Positions 7,856 through 16,272 of a stretch of 64,000 nt of DNA are shown in pieces (the first letter of the stretch is position 1; the number at the start of each line of letters is the position of its first letter). Source of the DNA: Arcobacter arenosus. Lineage in GTDB: Bacteria > Campylobacterota > Campylobacteria > Campylobacterales > Arcobacteraceae. Where the stretch lies: contig NZ_VANU01000002.1 of assembly GCF_005771535.1 (NCBI RefSeq), forward strand, positions 62,001 through 126,000. Reading direction: 5' to 3'. The translations under genes were made by a program, and so were the position numbers. The notes under the pieces were generated by a model. It was not told where the DNA came from. It did no database searches and worked only from the letters and a program-made list of their open reading frames with translations.

Positions 7856-9218
7856 TTTATCTATCAAAAAAAAACTATTAATATATAATATTCTAATACA
7901 AATTATCATCCTTGGAGTCTTTTCTTTCTCTTTATATAAGACATTAGAAATTTCTAGTTTAGATAAAATCAAATCTACTCTTAAAATTGTTCTCTTAGAT
8001 GTAGTTGATGATATTATTGACCATAAAGATGATTTGACCAAAGATATATTCCATGAAGAGATAGAATATAAATTTAAACCTTTATTTATTAGACTTCTTC
8101 AAGTAGATGAAAAAGTTACTAAAATAAATGGTACTAAATTTCCTGATATTTTTAAATATGATATAAATAAACTTCATAGTTTAAAAAAAGATATTATCTA
8201 TTTTGAAAGAAATGATACATATGTTTTATCAAAAATGAAAATCACTTTAGATGAAAAAACTTATGTAGTAGAAGTAGCAACTGACTATAGAGTCCTAAAT
8301 TCAACCTTTGAAAATCTTTTTTATATTTTAATCTTTATTGTTCCCATAATCTTAATATTTTCCATAATTGGAGGATACTTCCTAATCCATAAATCTTTTT
8401 TACCAATAGAAAATATTCTTGTTAGTCTTAAAGATATAAGTGCAAAAGATTTATCAAAAAGGCTTGAAATAAATAATAATAAAAAAGATGAAATTGATTT
8501 ATTAAGACAAGAGATAAATAATCTTTTATCAAGATTAGATAATTCCTTTGAAAAAATTAGTCAATTTTCTTCAGATGCATCCCATGAATTAAAAACACCC
8601 CTAACAATTATAAGAGGTGAAATAGAAATAGCCTTAAGAAAAGATAGAGATAAAGATGATTACAAAAAAACATTGTCCACTTGTTTAGATGAAATATTAT
8701 CAATTCAAGAGACTGTAAATGATTTACTTTTTTTAGCAAAAAATGAATTTTCAACTGAAAATATCGACACAGTAATATATTTAGATGAGATAGCTATTGA
8801 TTCAAAAAAAGAGCTTGAGAATTTTGCTAAAACGAAAGATATTCAACTTATATTAGAAATTAATGAGCCACATGAGATAAAAGGAGAAGCCAAGCTTTTA
8901 AAAATTGCACTAAAAAATATAATTAAAAATGCTATCATTTTTAGTCATGATAAATCTAAAGTCTTAATCAAAAATTATATATTAAATGATAAAATAATAA
9001 TCGAAGTTGAAGATTTTGGAATAGGAATAGATAAAAATAATTTAAAAATGATATTTGAGAAGTTTTATCGTGTAGATAAAAGTAGAAATAAACATAGTGG
9101 TGGAACTGGATTAGGATTATCTATTAGTGAAAAAATTATCTCTTTACATAATGGTAAAATTGAAGTAGAGAGTACTGAAAACAAAGGAACAAAATTTAAA
9201 CTTCTCTTTCATAGATAA
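7848..9218 (+). CDS. Sensor histidine kinase
   Basis: Membrane kinase partner of the preceding regulator. It has two transmembrane helices (about 11-31 and 157-182) enclosing a roughly 125-residue periplasmic sensor domain, then a HAMP-like segment, an H-box FSSDASHELKTPLTIIRGE and a full ATPase domain (N-box NIIKNAI, VEDFGIGID, GGTGLGLSI). The order matches classical EnvZ/CpxA-like kinases. I chose ATG at 7848; a GTG immediately before it is in the same frame. It overlaps the regulator by 8 bases. The ligand is unknown. Confidence 0.92.
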   Translation: MNNLSIKKKLLIYNILIQIIILGVFSFSLYKTLEISSLDKIKSTLKIVLLDVVDDIIDHKDDLTKDIFHEEIEYKFKPLFIRLLQVDEKVTKINGTKFPDIFKYDINKLHSLKKDIIYFERNDTYVLSKMKITLDEKTYVVEVATDYRVLNSTFENLFYILIFIVPIILIFSIIGGYFLIHKSFLPIENILVSLKDISAKDLSKRLEINNNKKDEIDLLRQEINNLLSRLDNSFEKISQFSSDASHELKTPLTIIRGEIEIALRKDRDKDDYKKTLSTCLDEILSIQETVNDLLFLAKNEFSTENIDTVIYLDEIAIDSKKELENFAKTKDIQLILEINEPHEIKGEAKLLKIALKNIIKNAIIFSHDKSKVLIKNYILNDKIIIEVEDFGIGIDKNNLKMIFEKFYRVDKSRNKHSGGTGLGLSISEKIISLHNGKIEVESTENKGTKFKLLFHR

Positions 9219-9229
9219 AGGGGTTTTAA

Positions 9230-10822
9230 ATGCATATTAAAAATAAAGTAAAGTATAGTTTTTTATTAATTACAATCCTTATATTAATGATTTTTATAGC
9301 AAACAGCATAATTTTATACCAAATAAATGAAAATGAAGAATCTAAAAAAAATATCACAAAACTAATTTTACTGCAAGAAAATATGACCTCATTGACAAAA
9401 GATATTATAATATCTCAAAATGAGGCTAGATTAAAACAAATCGAGACAAGATTTATTAATTATGAAAAAGAGTTTGAAACTTTACATTATATGCTAATCA
9501 ATGATACACAAAAAGATTTTATTGATTATGTTTTAAAGGATATGCATCAAGAAAAAAGTGTTCTTAATCAGTTAAATATTTTAGCAACAAATGAAAAACA
9601 AATTGAAACATCCTTTGAAACCCTCTTTCAATTACAAAGAGAAAAAATAAAATTAAATAATGAATTTATAGAAACATACCCTTTAGAAAATCGTTTACGA
9701 AATAAACTAGAAGATTTTATATTAGAGAAAAAAGATTTTAATCTACTTAAAAACTTTTCTGATATCAAGTATTATAGTAAAGAGGTACTTTTTCAAAAAA
9801 AATCTACTCAATATCTAAATAAATGGCTTGATAAAGTAGATAGTTTAGGTGTTTTTCTAAAAAATAAAGATTTAGAATCTTACAAAATAGTAATTAAACA
9901 ATTAGGTGAAAATGCTATTAATTCTAAAAAACTACAATTAAAACAACAATCAGTTCAAGATAAAATATATAATTCATTAAAACAAAACAAAAATATAAAT
10001 GAAAAAATTCAAAATGATATTGACCTCTTATCAAAAGAATTTTTGACAACCATTAGGTCATTTATAACTTTTATTTTATTTTTTACCTTAGCTTTTATAA
10101 TCTATTTATCTATCAAAGTTAATAAAAATGTCGCATTAACCGTTGATGAAATTGAAGAAAAAGTACAAAATGGATTAAAGAAAATAAAAAAACTTAACAA
10201 TGAAATAGAAGATACACAAAAAGAAGTTATTTTCACAATGGGTGCAATAGGTGAAAGTAGATCAAAGGAAACAGGAAATCATGTTAAAAGAGTTGCTGAA
10301 TACTCAAAACTTTTTGCCTTATATTATGGATTAGATAAAAAAGAAGCTGAGATGCTAAAAATGGCTAGCCCAATGCATGATATAGGAAAAGTTGCTATTC
10401 CCGATGCCATTTTAAATAAACCTGGAAGATTTGATGACAATGAAAGAGAGATAATGAACACCCATGCACAATTAGGTTATGAGATGTTAAAACACTCAAA
10501 AAGACCTCTTTTGAAAATGGCCGCAACAATCTCAAAAGAGCACCATGAAAAATGGGATGGTTCAGGTTATCCAAATGGTTTAAAAGAAGAAGAGATAAAT
10601 ATTTATGGACGAATAACTGCCATTGCAGATGTATTTGACGCTTTAGGAAGCGATAGATGCTATAAAAAAGCTTGGGATGATGAAAGGATTTTTAAACTAT
10701 TCAAAGAAGAAAAAGGTAAACACTTTGACCCAAAACTTGTTGATATCTTCTTTGAAAATTTAGATGAATTTTTAGCAATAAGGGAAAAATTCAAAGACAC
10801 TATTACAACTACATCTATTTAG
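9230..10822 (+). CDS. Membrane-bound HD-GYP cyclic-di-GMP phosphodiesterase
   Basis: Likely hydrolyses cyclic di-GMP. An N-terminal helix (about 10-31) and a second at about 276-296 frame a helical periplasmic sensor domain of about 240 residues. A short coiled-coil linker then leads to the HD-GYP domain: GNHVKR (H351), MHDIGK (H383, D384) and HHEKWDGSGYP (438-448), all canonical catalytic features. It lies 11 bases after the kinase gene, so it may belong to the same regulatory unit. It overlaps the convergent transporter gene by 8 bases. Confidence 0.92.
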   Translation: MHIKNKVKYSFLLITILILMIFIANSIILYQINENEESKKNITKLILLQENMTSLTKDIIISQNEARLKQIETRFINYEKEFETLHYMLINDTQKDFIDYVLKDMHQEKSVLNQLNILATNEKQIETSFETLFQLQREKIKLNNEFIETYPLENRLRNKLEDFILEKKDFNLLKNFSDIKYYSKEVLFQKKSTQYLNKWLDKVDSLGVFLKNKDLESYKIVIKQLGENAINSKKLQLKQQSVQDKIYNSLKQNKNINEKIQNDIDLLSKEFLTTIRSFITFILFFTLAFIIYLSIKVNKNVALTVDEIEEKVQNGLKKIKKLNNEIEDTQKEVIFTMGAIGESRSKETGNHVKRVAEYSKLFALYYGLDKKEAEMLKMASPMHDIGKVAIPDAILNKPGRFDDNEREIMNTHAQLGYEMLKHSKRPLLKMAATISKEHHEKWDGSGYPNGLKEEEINIYGRITAIADVFDALGSDRCYKKAWDDERIFKLFKEEKGKHFDPKLVDIFFENLDEFLAIREKFKDTITTTSI

Positions 10823-11771
10823 ATTTAGTTAAAAATAAAAGCCCACTAATAGTTATAATTAATCCAAGCCAACCTATTGTATTTGGGAAACTACCATCTA
10901 AAAATAAAACTTCTCCAAATAAAGCAAAAAATACCGAACCACATTGTGTGGCATCCACAAGCATAAGTTTTGTTGTTGTATTTGCATGATTCCTTGCATA
11001 TAAAAAAAGTGTTGTAGCAACAACTCCTGAAAGTATAGAAACTAAAGCTACACTAATAAACTGTCCTGAACTTGGGGGCGTTGGATTTATAAAAAAATAT
11101 AAAATCAACCAAAAAGGTGAACTTCCTAAAATAAGTAAAAAAACCTTTGCAAAACTATTATTTAATACATGAATATTCACACCTTCTTGTTCTTTTTTTA
11201 TTTTTCTCTCCCAAACCAATTGATTACCAGTGGGGTAAGAAAAAGCTGCTATTAAAATTGGGATTGAACCTAAAAGAAGTTTATCTAGATTTGATAAATC
11301 AAAATGACTAAGATTTACTAGTGTTACTCCAATAAAAACAACAAGTGTAAAAAACCATATCTTTTTTGATAACTTTTTACCAAAAAAAGTAAGTACAAAA
11401 AGTGAGGCTAAAATAGTCATTTGCCAAGTTGTTGCAACTACCCAAGCAGGGGAAAAATCTGCAGCATAACAAATAAGTGAATAAAAGAATCCAAAACCTA
11501 TAGTCCCAGCTATACTCCAAAATAAAATATTCTCAAAATACTCTTTTAAAATTGCTTTATAAAATCTAAATCCTTTTAAAAAGATAAATCCCACACTTAA
11601 AAATAAAAGGGTATAGAAATATCTTAATGAAGCAGACCAATACCAATGTCCACCATCAAGGGAAATACTTCTATTGATTAAAAATGTTGCTGAAAAAAAA
11701 GAAGCTGCTAAAAGTCCTACAAAAAGCAAATAGATTGGTTCATTTTGATATTTGATAAGTTTACTATTCAT
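10815..11771 (-). CDS. DMT-superfamily efflux transporter (EmrE-like, PF13536-type)
   Basis: A 318-residue inner-membrane protein with about ten transmembrane helices, in two EamA-like halves. The N-terminus YLLFVGLLAASFFSATFLIN and the motif DGGHWYWSASLRYFYTLLF match the multidrug-resistance efflux transporter group of the DMT superfamily. The substrate is unknown. Its stop codon lies inside the last codons of the convergent HD-GYP gene, so the two transcripts overlap at their 3' ends. Confidence 0.82.
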   Translation of the reverse strand: MNSKLIKYQNEPIYLLFVGLLAASFFSATFLINRSISLDGGHWYWSASLRYFYTLLFLSVGFIFLKGFRFYKAILKEYFENILFWSIAGTIGFGFFYSLICYAADFSPAWVVATTWQMTILASLFVLTFFGKKLSKKIWFFTLVVFIGVTLVNLSHFDLSNLDKLLLGSIPILIAAFSYPTGNQLVWERKIKKEQEGVNIHVLNNSFAKVFLLILGSSPFWLILYFFINPTPPSSGQFISVALVSILSGVVATTLFLYARNHANTTTKLMLVDATQCGSVFFALFGEVLFLDGSFPNTIGWLGLIITISGLLFLTKSK

Positions 11772-11831
11772 AATATATTCCTAAAAAAGAAAAGATTATA
11801 CAACAAAATTTTTTGGTTTTAGTTTTTTAAT

Positions 11832-11852
11832 TGTAAAGAAAATGTCAAGAAA
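11832..11852. promoter_or_regulatory. Pair of 11-bp-spaced direct repeats upstream of the SHP operon
   Basis: TGTAAAGAAA (11832-11841) and TGTCAAGAAA (11843-11852) are 9/10 identical and start exactly 11 bases apart, about 58 bases before the SHP start. Such phasing is typical of OmpR/PhoB-family binding sites. A regulator of that family is encoded in the same cluster at 14330-14995. Confidence 0.4.
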
Positions 11853-11909
11853 GTTTAGCCCGTAACTTGAAACTATTGATTTATACTTTTAAAATGAAAA
11901 GGAGAAAAA

Positions 11910-12311
11910 ATGAAATATTTATATATAGGATTATTTGTAATTAGTTTTGCAAATGCGAGTGTAGTTGATGACTATTTAAATAGTTTAAAAAAAGAGGTGC
12001 AAAGTCAAAACCCTACTTTTGAAGGTTTTGATTATAAAAGAGGTGAAGAGATTTTCACATCTAAACATATTGGTAAAAAAGGAAAAGAGATATCTTGCGT
12101 ATCATGTCATACAGCAAATCTAAACCAAACAGGTGAAAACTTTTTTACAGGGAAAAAGATAGAACCACTATCACCAAAAGCAAATCCAAAAAGATTTACA
12201 AAAGTTAAAACTATTGAAAAATGGTTAAGAAGAAACTTCAATGATGTTTATAAAAGAGAAGGAACAGCAAAAGAAAAAGGTGATGTAATAACTTACATCA
12301 TAAATAAGTAA
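11910..12311 (+). CDS. SHP-like monoheme cytochrome c (DUF1924)
   Basis: A 133-residue periplasmic cytochrome. After a signal peptide (MKYLYIGLFVISFANA) comes one heme site, CVSCH (C63, C66, H67). The pattern DYKRGEEIFTSKHIGKKGKEISCVSCHTANLNQ and the GKKIEPLSPKANPKRFTK segment belong to the Sphaeroides heme protein/DUF1924 family. Its heme can bind oxygen or NO in the characterised members, and it is reduced by a diheme cytochrome c. AAGGAG precedes the start. The diheme cytochrome and cytochrome b genes follow within 10-20 bases, forming the standard SHP-DHC-cytb module. Confidence 0.85.
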   Translation: MKYLYIGLFVISFANASVVDDYLNSLKKEVQSQNPTFEGFDYKRGEEIFTSKHIGKKGKEISCVSCHTANLNQTGENFFTGKKIEPLSPKANPKRFTKVKTIEKWLRRNFNDVYKREGTAKEKGDVITYIINK

Positions 12312-12320
12312 GGAGATAAA

Positions 12321-12812
12321 ATGAAATATTTACTACTACTAACAATAGGAATTACATCACTTATGGCAAATGATATGAATACAAAAGAGACTCTTTTTAA
12401 AAATGAGTGTTCAAGCTGTCATATGGCGTATCAAGCACAGTTTTTACCAAAAAGATCTTGGATAAAAATGATGAATAATCTATCAGAGCACTTTAATACA
12501 GATGCTTCACTAAACGAAGAAGATACACAGATGATAAAAGAGTATTTAGTTGCTAACTCTAGTGATTCTACTAAAAAATTATATGGAGAAATTGCAGAAT
12601 TTGCACAATCAATTCCAAAATCAAAAACTTTTTTAGCAATCACTGATATTCCAAAATTTAAAAGAGAACACAGAGAAGTTCCAAAAAGATTTATAACTCA
12701 AAAAGAGGTAAAAAGTTTAAGCAACTGTACTGCTTGTCACACAGATGCAAAAAAAGGTTGGTATGATGAAGATAATATTAATATACCAAACTATGGAAGA
12801 TGGGACGATTAA
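12321..12812 (+). CDS. Diheme cytochrome c (DHC)
   Basis: A 163-residue periplasmic electron carrier with a signal peptide and two heme c sites, CSSCH (C30-H34) and CTACH (C136-H140). The sequence between them, FLPKRSWIKMMNNLSEHFNTDASL, is characteristic of the DHC family, which passes electrons from membrane cytochrome b to SHP. It lies 9 bases after the SHP gene, with AAGGAG as ribosome site. The same motif recurs in the tail at 13560-13946, so that tail is a paralogous heme domain. Confidence 0.87.
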   Translation: MKYLLLLTIGITSLMANDMNTKETLFKNECSSCHMAYQAQFLPKRSWIKMMNNLSEHFNTDASLNEEDTQMIKEYLVANSSDSTKKLYGEIAEFAQSIPKSKTFLAITDIPKFKREHREVPKRFITQKEVKSLSNCTACHTDAKKGWYDEDNINIPNYGRWDD

Positions 12813-12829
12813 TTAAAAAGGATAAGGTA

Positions 12830-13603
12830 ATGCAAAAATCATATATATGGAGTTTACCCACTAGAGTTTTTCACGCGTTATTTGCTGTATTTATTTTATT
12901 GGCTTTTTTAACTGATGATGACAATTTATTACAATACCATGCAATAATTGGTTACTCTATTTTTATTTTGCTTTTATTTAGAATAGGATGGGGATTATTT
13001 GGTCCTAAACATTCAAGGTTTAAAGACTTTCCACTTAGTATAAAAAAAGCAAAAGAATTTTTAGGTGAAATGTTAACAGACAAGTCTAAATATGTAGGTC
13101 ATAATCCTATGGCTTCATTTGTAATGATTGCTATTTTAGTAACAGTTTTTTTAACTATTGTTACTGGTGTTTTAGCCTTTGGTATCCAAGAGGGAAGAGG
13201 AATAGCTTCAGGTTTAAATAGCTCATTTTTTAGAGAAATGGAACTATTTGAAGAGATTCATGAATTTTTTACAGGTGTTTTAATTGCTTTAATTGTAGCT
13301 CATTTAGGTGGTGTCTTAGTTGATAAAGTTTTACATGGGAAAAATAAAACCTTAAACTCAATTGCAAATGGATATAAAATGACTGATGAAAAAGAGGATA
13401 TCACAGTTAATTTTTATCAAAAAACATTTGCATTTATTATGGCAGTTTTATTTATAGGTTTTTTACTATTTAATTTAAATACTCCAAAAAATGTTTTAAC
13501 AGCCTCAGTTTTTAAACCCGTTAACTATAAACAAGAAAACTCTTTGTTTGTAGCCGAGTGTGCATCATGCCACACTCTGTATCCCTCCCCATCTTTTACC
13601 TAA
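12830..13603 (+). CDS. Cytochrome b561-type membrane protein, C-terminus lost by frameshift
   Basis: A di-heme b membrane protein expected to take electrons from quinol and hand them to DHC/SHP. Four core transmembrane helices carry the ligand histidines (TRVFHALFAVF, LQYHAIIGYS, EEIHEFFTG, IVAHLGGVLVD), and a fifth helix lies near residue 205-225. The frame then enters a heme c site, CASCH, and stops after LYPSPSFT. The continuing sequence of that heme domain lies in another frame from about 13587 onward. One surplus base in the C/T-rich stretch 13583-13590 explains this. The start is the ATG at 12830, preceded by AAGGATAAGG; an open frame begins 30 bases earlier but lacks such a site. Confidence 0.8.
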   Translation: MQKSYIWSLPTRVFHALFAVFILLAFLTDDDNLLQYHAIIGYSIFILLLFRIGWGLFGPKHSRFKDFPLSIKKAKEFLGEMLTDKSKYVGHNPMASFVMIAILVTVFLTIVTGVLAFGIQEGRGIASGLNSSFFREMELFEEIHEFFTGVLIALIVAHLGGVLVDKVLHGKNKTLNSIANGYKMTDEKEDITVNFYQKTFAFIMAVLFIGFLLFNLNTPKNVLTASVFKPVNYKQENSLFVAECASCHTLYPSPSFT

Positions 13604-13946
13604 AAAATCTTGGGTAAAACTAATGGGTGATTTAGAAAATCACTTTGGAGATGATGCTTCTTTAGATGAAAATGATACAAAAGTTATATTAGATTTTCTT
13701 GTAAAAAATAGTGCAGAAAACTCAACTATGCAAGGAAGTTTAAACTTTTTGAAATCAATAGAAGATAAAGATATAATAGCAATGTCACAAACACAATTTT
13801 GGAAAAAAACCCATAGAGATATTCCAAAAGATTTGTTTAATCATAATGATATAAAGAGTAAGGCTAATTGTAAGGCTTGTCATACGGATATTGAGAAAGG
13901 ATTAATAGAAAATGAAAATATTAAAGATATTTCTAGTTTTAATTAG
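13560..13946 (+). CDS. Frame-shifted diheme cytochrome c tail of the cytochrome b561 gene (fragment)
   Basis: In this frame the sequence HLLPKKSWVKLMGDLENHFGDDASLDENDT aligns closely with the DHC neighbour (FLPKRSWIKMMNNLSEHFNTDASLNEEDT) and ends with a heme site, CKACH. The matching first heme site, CASCH, is encoded only in the upstream frame. This is therefore not an independent gene but the second half of a cytochrome b561-diheme c fusion. The ATG at 13560 is an accidental start inside the heme motif and has no ribosome site. It overlaps the next gene by 35 bases. It could be a sequencing error, a recent mutation or a switchable frame. Confidence 0.75.
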   Translation: MHHATLCIPPHLLPKKSWVKLMGDLENHFGDDASLDENDTKVILDFLVKNSAENSTMQGSLNFLKSIEDKDIIAMSQTQFWKKTHRDIPKDLFNHNDIKSKANCKACHTDIEKGLIENENIKDISSFN

Positions 13947-14337
13947 TCTGTTTGTATTTTTAAATGCAGATGATGATTATAAGGATTTTGAAGAATACAA
14001 ACATAAATATTATAAAAATCAAAAATACAATCTGTATAAAAATTTTGATTTTTTGAATTTAAATTCCCAACAATATACCCTTTTGAAAGATATTTTAATC
14101 GATTACAATGAGGATTATAAAGAACTTCAAAAATATAAACACCATGTAAAAGAAAAAATTGAAGATCTTTTAAAAGAAAATGATTTTAATAAAAAAGAAT
14201 TTATAGCCTTACTAAAAGATTTAAAATATAAGCATCTTGAGATTGAAGCATATAAAATAGAAAGAATTCATAATATTTTGGACAAAAAACAAAGAAAAAG
14301 ACTTGCTCATTATATTGAGGAGTGGGAACTTGACTAA
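13912..14337 (+). CDS. Small helical periplasmic protein, Spy/CpxP-like in character
   Basis: A 141-residue protein with a signal peptide (MKILKIFLVLISLFVFLNA). The mature part is extremely charged, rich in Lys/Glu/Asp/Tyr, and almost entirely helical. The pattern of LNLNSQQYTLLKDILIDYNEDYKELQKYK followed by LDKKQRKRLAHYIEEWE recalls Spy/CpxP or heavy-metal sensor proteins with LTxxQ-type motifs, but similarity is weak. It overlaps the heme tail upstream and the response regulator downstream (8 bases). A role as a periplasmic accessory of the following two-component system is plausible by analogy with CpxP-CpxRA. Confidence 0.65.
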   Translation: MKILKIFLVLISLFVFLNADDDYKDFEEYKHKYYKNQKYNLYKNFDFLNLNSQQYTLLKDILIDYNEDYKELQKYKHHVKEKIEDLLKENDFNKKEFIALLKDLKYKHLEIEAYKIERIHNILDKKQRKRLAHYIEEWELD

Positions 14338-14995
14338 CAATATATTATTAATTGAAGATGATACAACTATGAATGAACTCATAGTTGATTATCTAAAAGA
14401 TTTTGGTTTAAATTGTATTGCTTTTGTAAATCCAATTGATGCACTAGAAGAATTAAAAAGAAATACCAATTACGATATTGTAGTATTAGATTTAATGCTC
14501 CCTGATTTAAATGGGTTTGATGTATTTAGAAAAATTAAATCTATCATTGATATCCCAATTATAATCTCTTCTGCTAGAGGTGATATTGGTAATAAAATCC
14601 ATGGCTATGAACTAGGAGCTGATGATTTTTTAGCTAAACCTTATGAGCCAAGGGAGCTTGTTTTAAGAATCAACTATATATTAAAAAAATCAACTCAAGA
14701 GACTTTTACAATTGGTGACTTTGAAATAAATACAAAATCAAGGGAAGTTTTAGTGGATAATTATCCAATTGATTTTACTAAAGTTGAGTTTGAAATTTTT
14801 ATGTTTTTAGTTAATAATTCAAATAGAATAGCTTCAAGGGAAGATATTATAGAAAATACATCTTTAGAACCTAATACAAAAAATCGAACTGTTGATATGC
14901 ATATTTCAAATATAAGATATAAAATAGGTGATGATTCAAAGGAACCAAAATATATTAAATCAGTTTGGGGTGTTGGGTATAAATTAATCTCTTAG
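14330..14995 (+). CDS. OmpR-family response regulator
   Basis: A 221-residue regulator with a receiver domain (IEDD, phospho-acceptor D in IVVLDLMLPDLNG, K in FLAKPYEP) and a winged helix (FTKVEFEIFMFLVNNSN, VDMHISNIRYKIG, VWGVGYKL). I take TTG at 14330 as start because GAGGAG precedes it by about eight bases. The frame is open for another nine codons upstream, to an ATG with no ribosome site. It is coupled to the periplasmic protein gene by an 8-base overlap. It is the likely regulator of the SHP-DHC-cytochrome b module. Confidence 0.9.
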   Translation: MTNNILLIEDDTTMNELIVDYLKDFGLNCIAFVNPIDALEELKRNTNYDIVVLDLMLPDLNGFDVFRKIKSIIDIPIIISSARGDIGNKIHGYELGADDFLAKPYEPRELVLRINYILKKSTQETFTIGDFEINTKSREVLVDNYPIDFTKVEFEIFMFLVNNSNRIASREDIIENTSLEPNTKNRTVDMHISNIRYKIGDDSKEPKYIKSVWGVGYKLIS

Positions 14996-15006
14996 AAAAG
15001 GTTTTC

Positions 15007-16209
15007 ATGTCTATATTTAAAAAAATTCTAATTTTATTTTCATTTAGTTTTATTCTTATGAGTATTATTGGTTTTTGGATGGACACTATTAACTCAAATA
15101 GAATTGATAGTTTAATAAAAGAAAAATATGCAAAAATCTCTTACGAAATTTTGGATAATTTTAATGATATTAACAAAATAAATGAATTAGAATTAAAATA
15201 TGGTCTAAAAAGAATTAACAATTTTGAAAGTTTAGAAAATGAAGTTTTATATGAAGAAAATTTGACCTTCGGCTTTGTTAAGATTTTCCAAAAGTTTTTT
15301 CAAGATGAGTTTATACTTCAGATAAAATATTTAAATGATGAATATATTTTTCAAACTAAAGATGAAGGAAGTATCAACGACAAACTTATATTAAATATCC
15401 TCATAGTTCTTGATATTTTAGCCTTAATTATTATCTTTTTATTTATACTTAAGATTTTTTCACCTTTAAAGCAAATCTCTAAACAAATTACTCAATTTGC
15501 AAATGGTGATTTTTCCACGAGAGTTGACATAAAATCAAATGATGAGATTGGAAAACTTGCAGATACATTTAACAATATGGCATCTAAATTGGAGAACCTT
15601 ATAAATACAAGGGAAGAATTATTAAGAGATATTGGACATGAACTAAGAACACCAATAGCAAGAGGAAAATTTGCAATTGAAAAAATTGATGATTTTTCAC
15701 AAAAAGAATTAATGAAGAAAATATTCAGTGACCTTGAAATATTAACAAATGAATTAATAGAGTTAGAAAGATTAAACTCTTCAAAGCTAAATTTTGAAAA
15801 ATTTACCAATAAAAAACTTATAATAGAATCCCTACAAAAAATACATTTTGATAATGAAGAAAAAATAAAATTAGATATAAAAGATGATTTTGAAATTGAA
15901 GGTGATTTTTACTACTTATGTATTGCTTTAAAGAACTTAATTGATAATGCTTTAAAATATAGTATAAAATTTCCAATAAAAATCTCATCATCAAAAAATA
16001 ATATTCAAGTTATTAGTTTCGGGGAAGAATTATCCCGTGACATTGAATACTACCTTCAAGCATTTACCCAAGAGCTTCCCCAAAGAAATGGATTTGGACT
16101 AGGTCTTAGCATTGTAAAAAAAATCATAGACAAACATGGTTTTGAAATCTCATATCATCATAATAAAGAAAATAATAGTAATAACTTTATTCTAAATGTA
16201 AACTCATAG
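15007..16209 (+). CDS. Sensor histidine kinase with HAMP domain
   Basis: A 400-residue kinase, the partner of the preceding regulator (11-base gap). It has two transmembrane helices (about 7-24 and 127-148) around a periplasmic domain of about 100 residues, a HAMP domain (LKQISKQITQFANGDFSTRVDIKSNDEIGKLADTFN), an H-box DIGHELRTPIARGKFAIE and an ATPase domain with NLIDNALKYS and GFGLGLSIVKKI. The D-box glycines are weak: the segment after the N-box reads VISFGEELSRD instead of a DxGxG. Nucleotide binding may therefore be atypical, but the architecture resembles CpxA/RstB-type envelope sensors. Confidence 0.88.
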   Translation: MSIFKKILILFSFSFILMSIIGFWMDTINSNRIDSLIKEKYAKISYEILDNFNDINKINELELKYGLKRINNFESLENEVLYEENLTFGFVKIFQKFFQDEFILQIKYLNDEYIFQTKDEGSINDKLILNILIVLDILALIIIFLFILKIFSPLKQISKQITQFANGDFSTRVDIKSNDEIGKLADTFNNMASKLENLINTREELLRDIGHELRTPIARGKFAIEKIDDFSQKELMKKIFSDLEILTNELIELERLNSSKLNFEKFTNKKLIIESLQKIHFDNEEKIKLDIKDDFEIEGDFYYLCIALKNLIDNALKYSIKFPIKISSSKNNIQVISFGEELSRDIEYYLQAFTQELPQRNGFGLGLSIVKKIIDKHGFEISYHHNKENNSNNFILNVNS

Positions 16210-16243
16210 TTATTCTCACAAGTTTTATAAATAGAAAATAAGA

Positions 16244-16249
16244 TATAAT
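16244..16249 (+). promoter_or_regulatory. -10-like TATAAT before the TRIC-family gene
   Basis: TATAAT lies 24 bases upstream of the ATG at 16273, with GGGATAAG as ribosome site in between. It is the best sigma-70-type match in the 63-base gap; no convincing -35 box is visible, as is common in Campylobacterota. Confidence 0.45.
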
Positions 16250-16272
16250 CTCGAAAAAACTTAAGGGATAAG

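Noticed and set aside
13560-13946. Independent single-heme cytochrome gene
   Set aside because: Alignment with the neighbouring DHC shows that its first heme site is in the upstream frame, so it is a displaced part of the b561 fusion.
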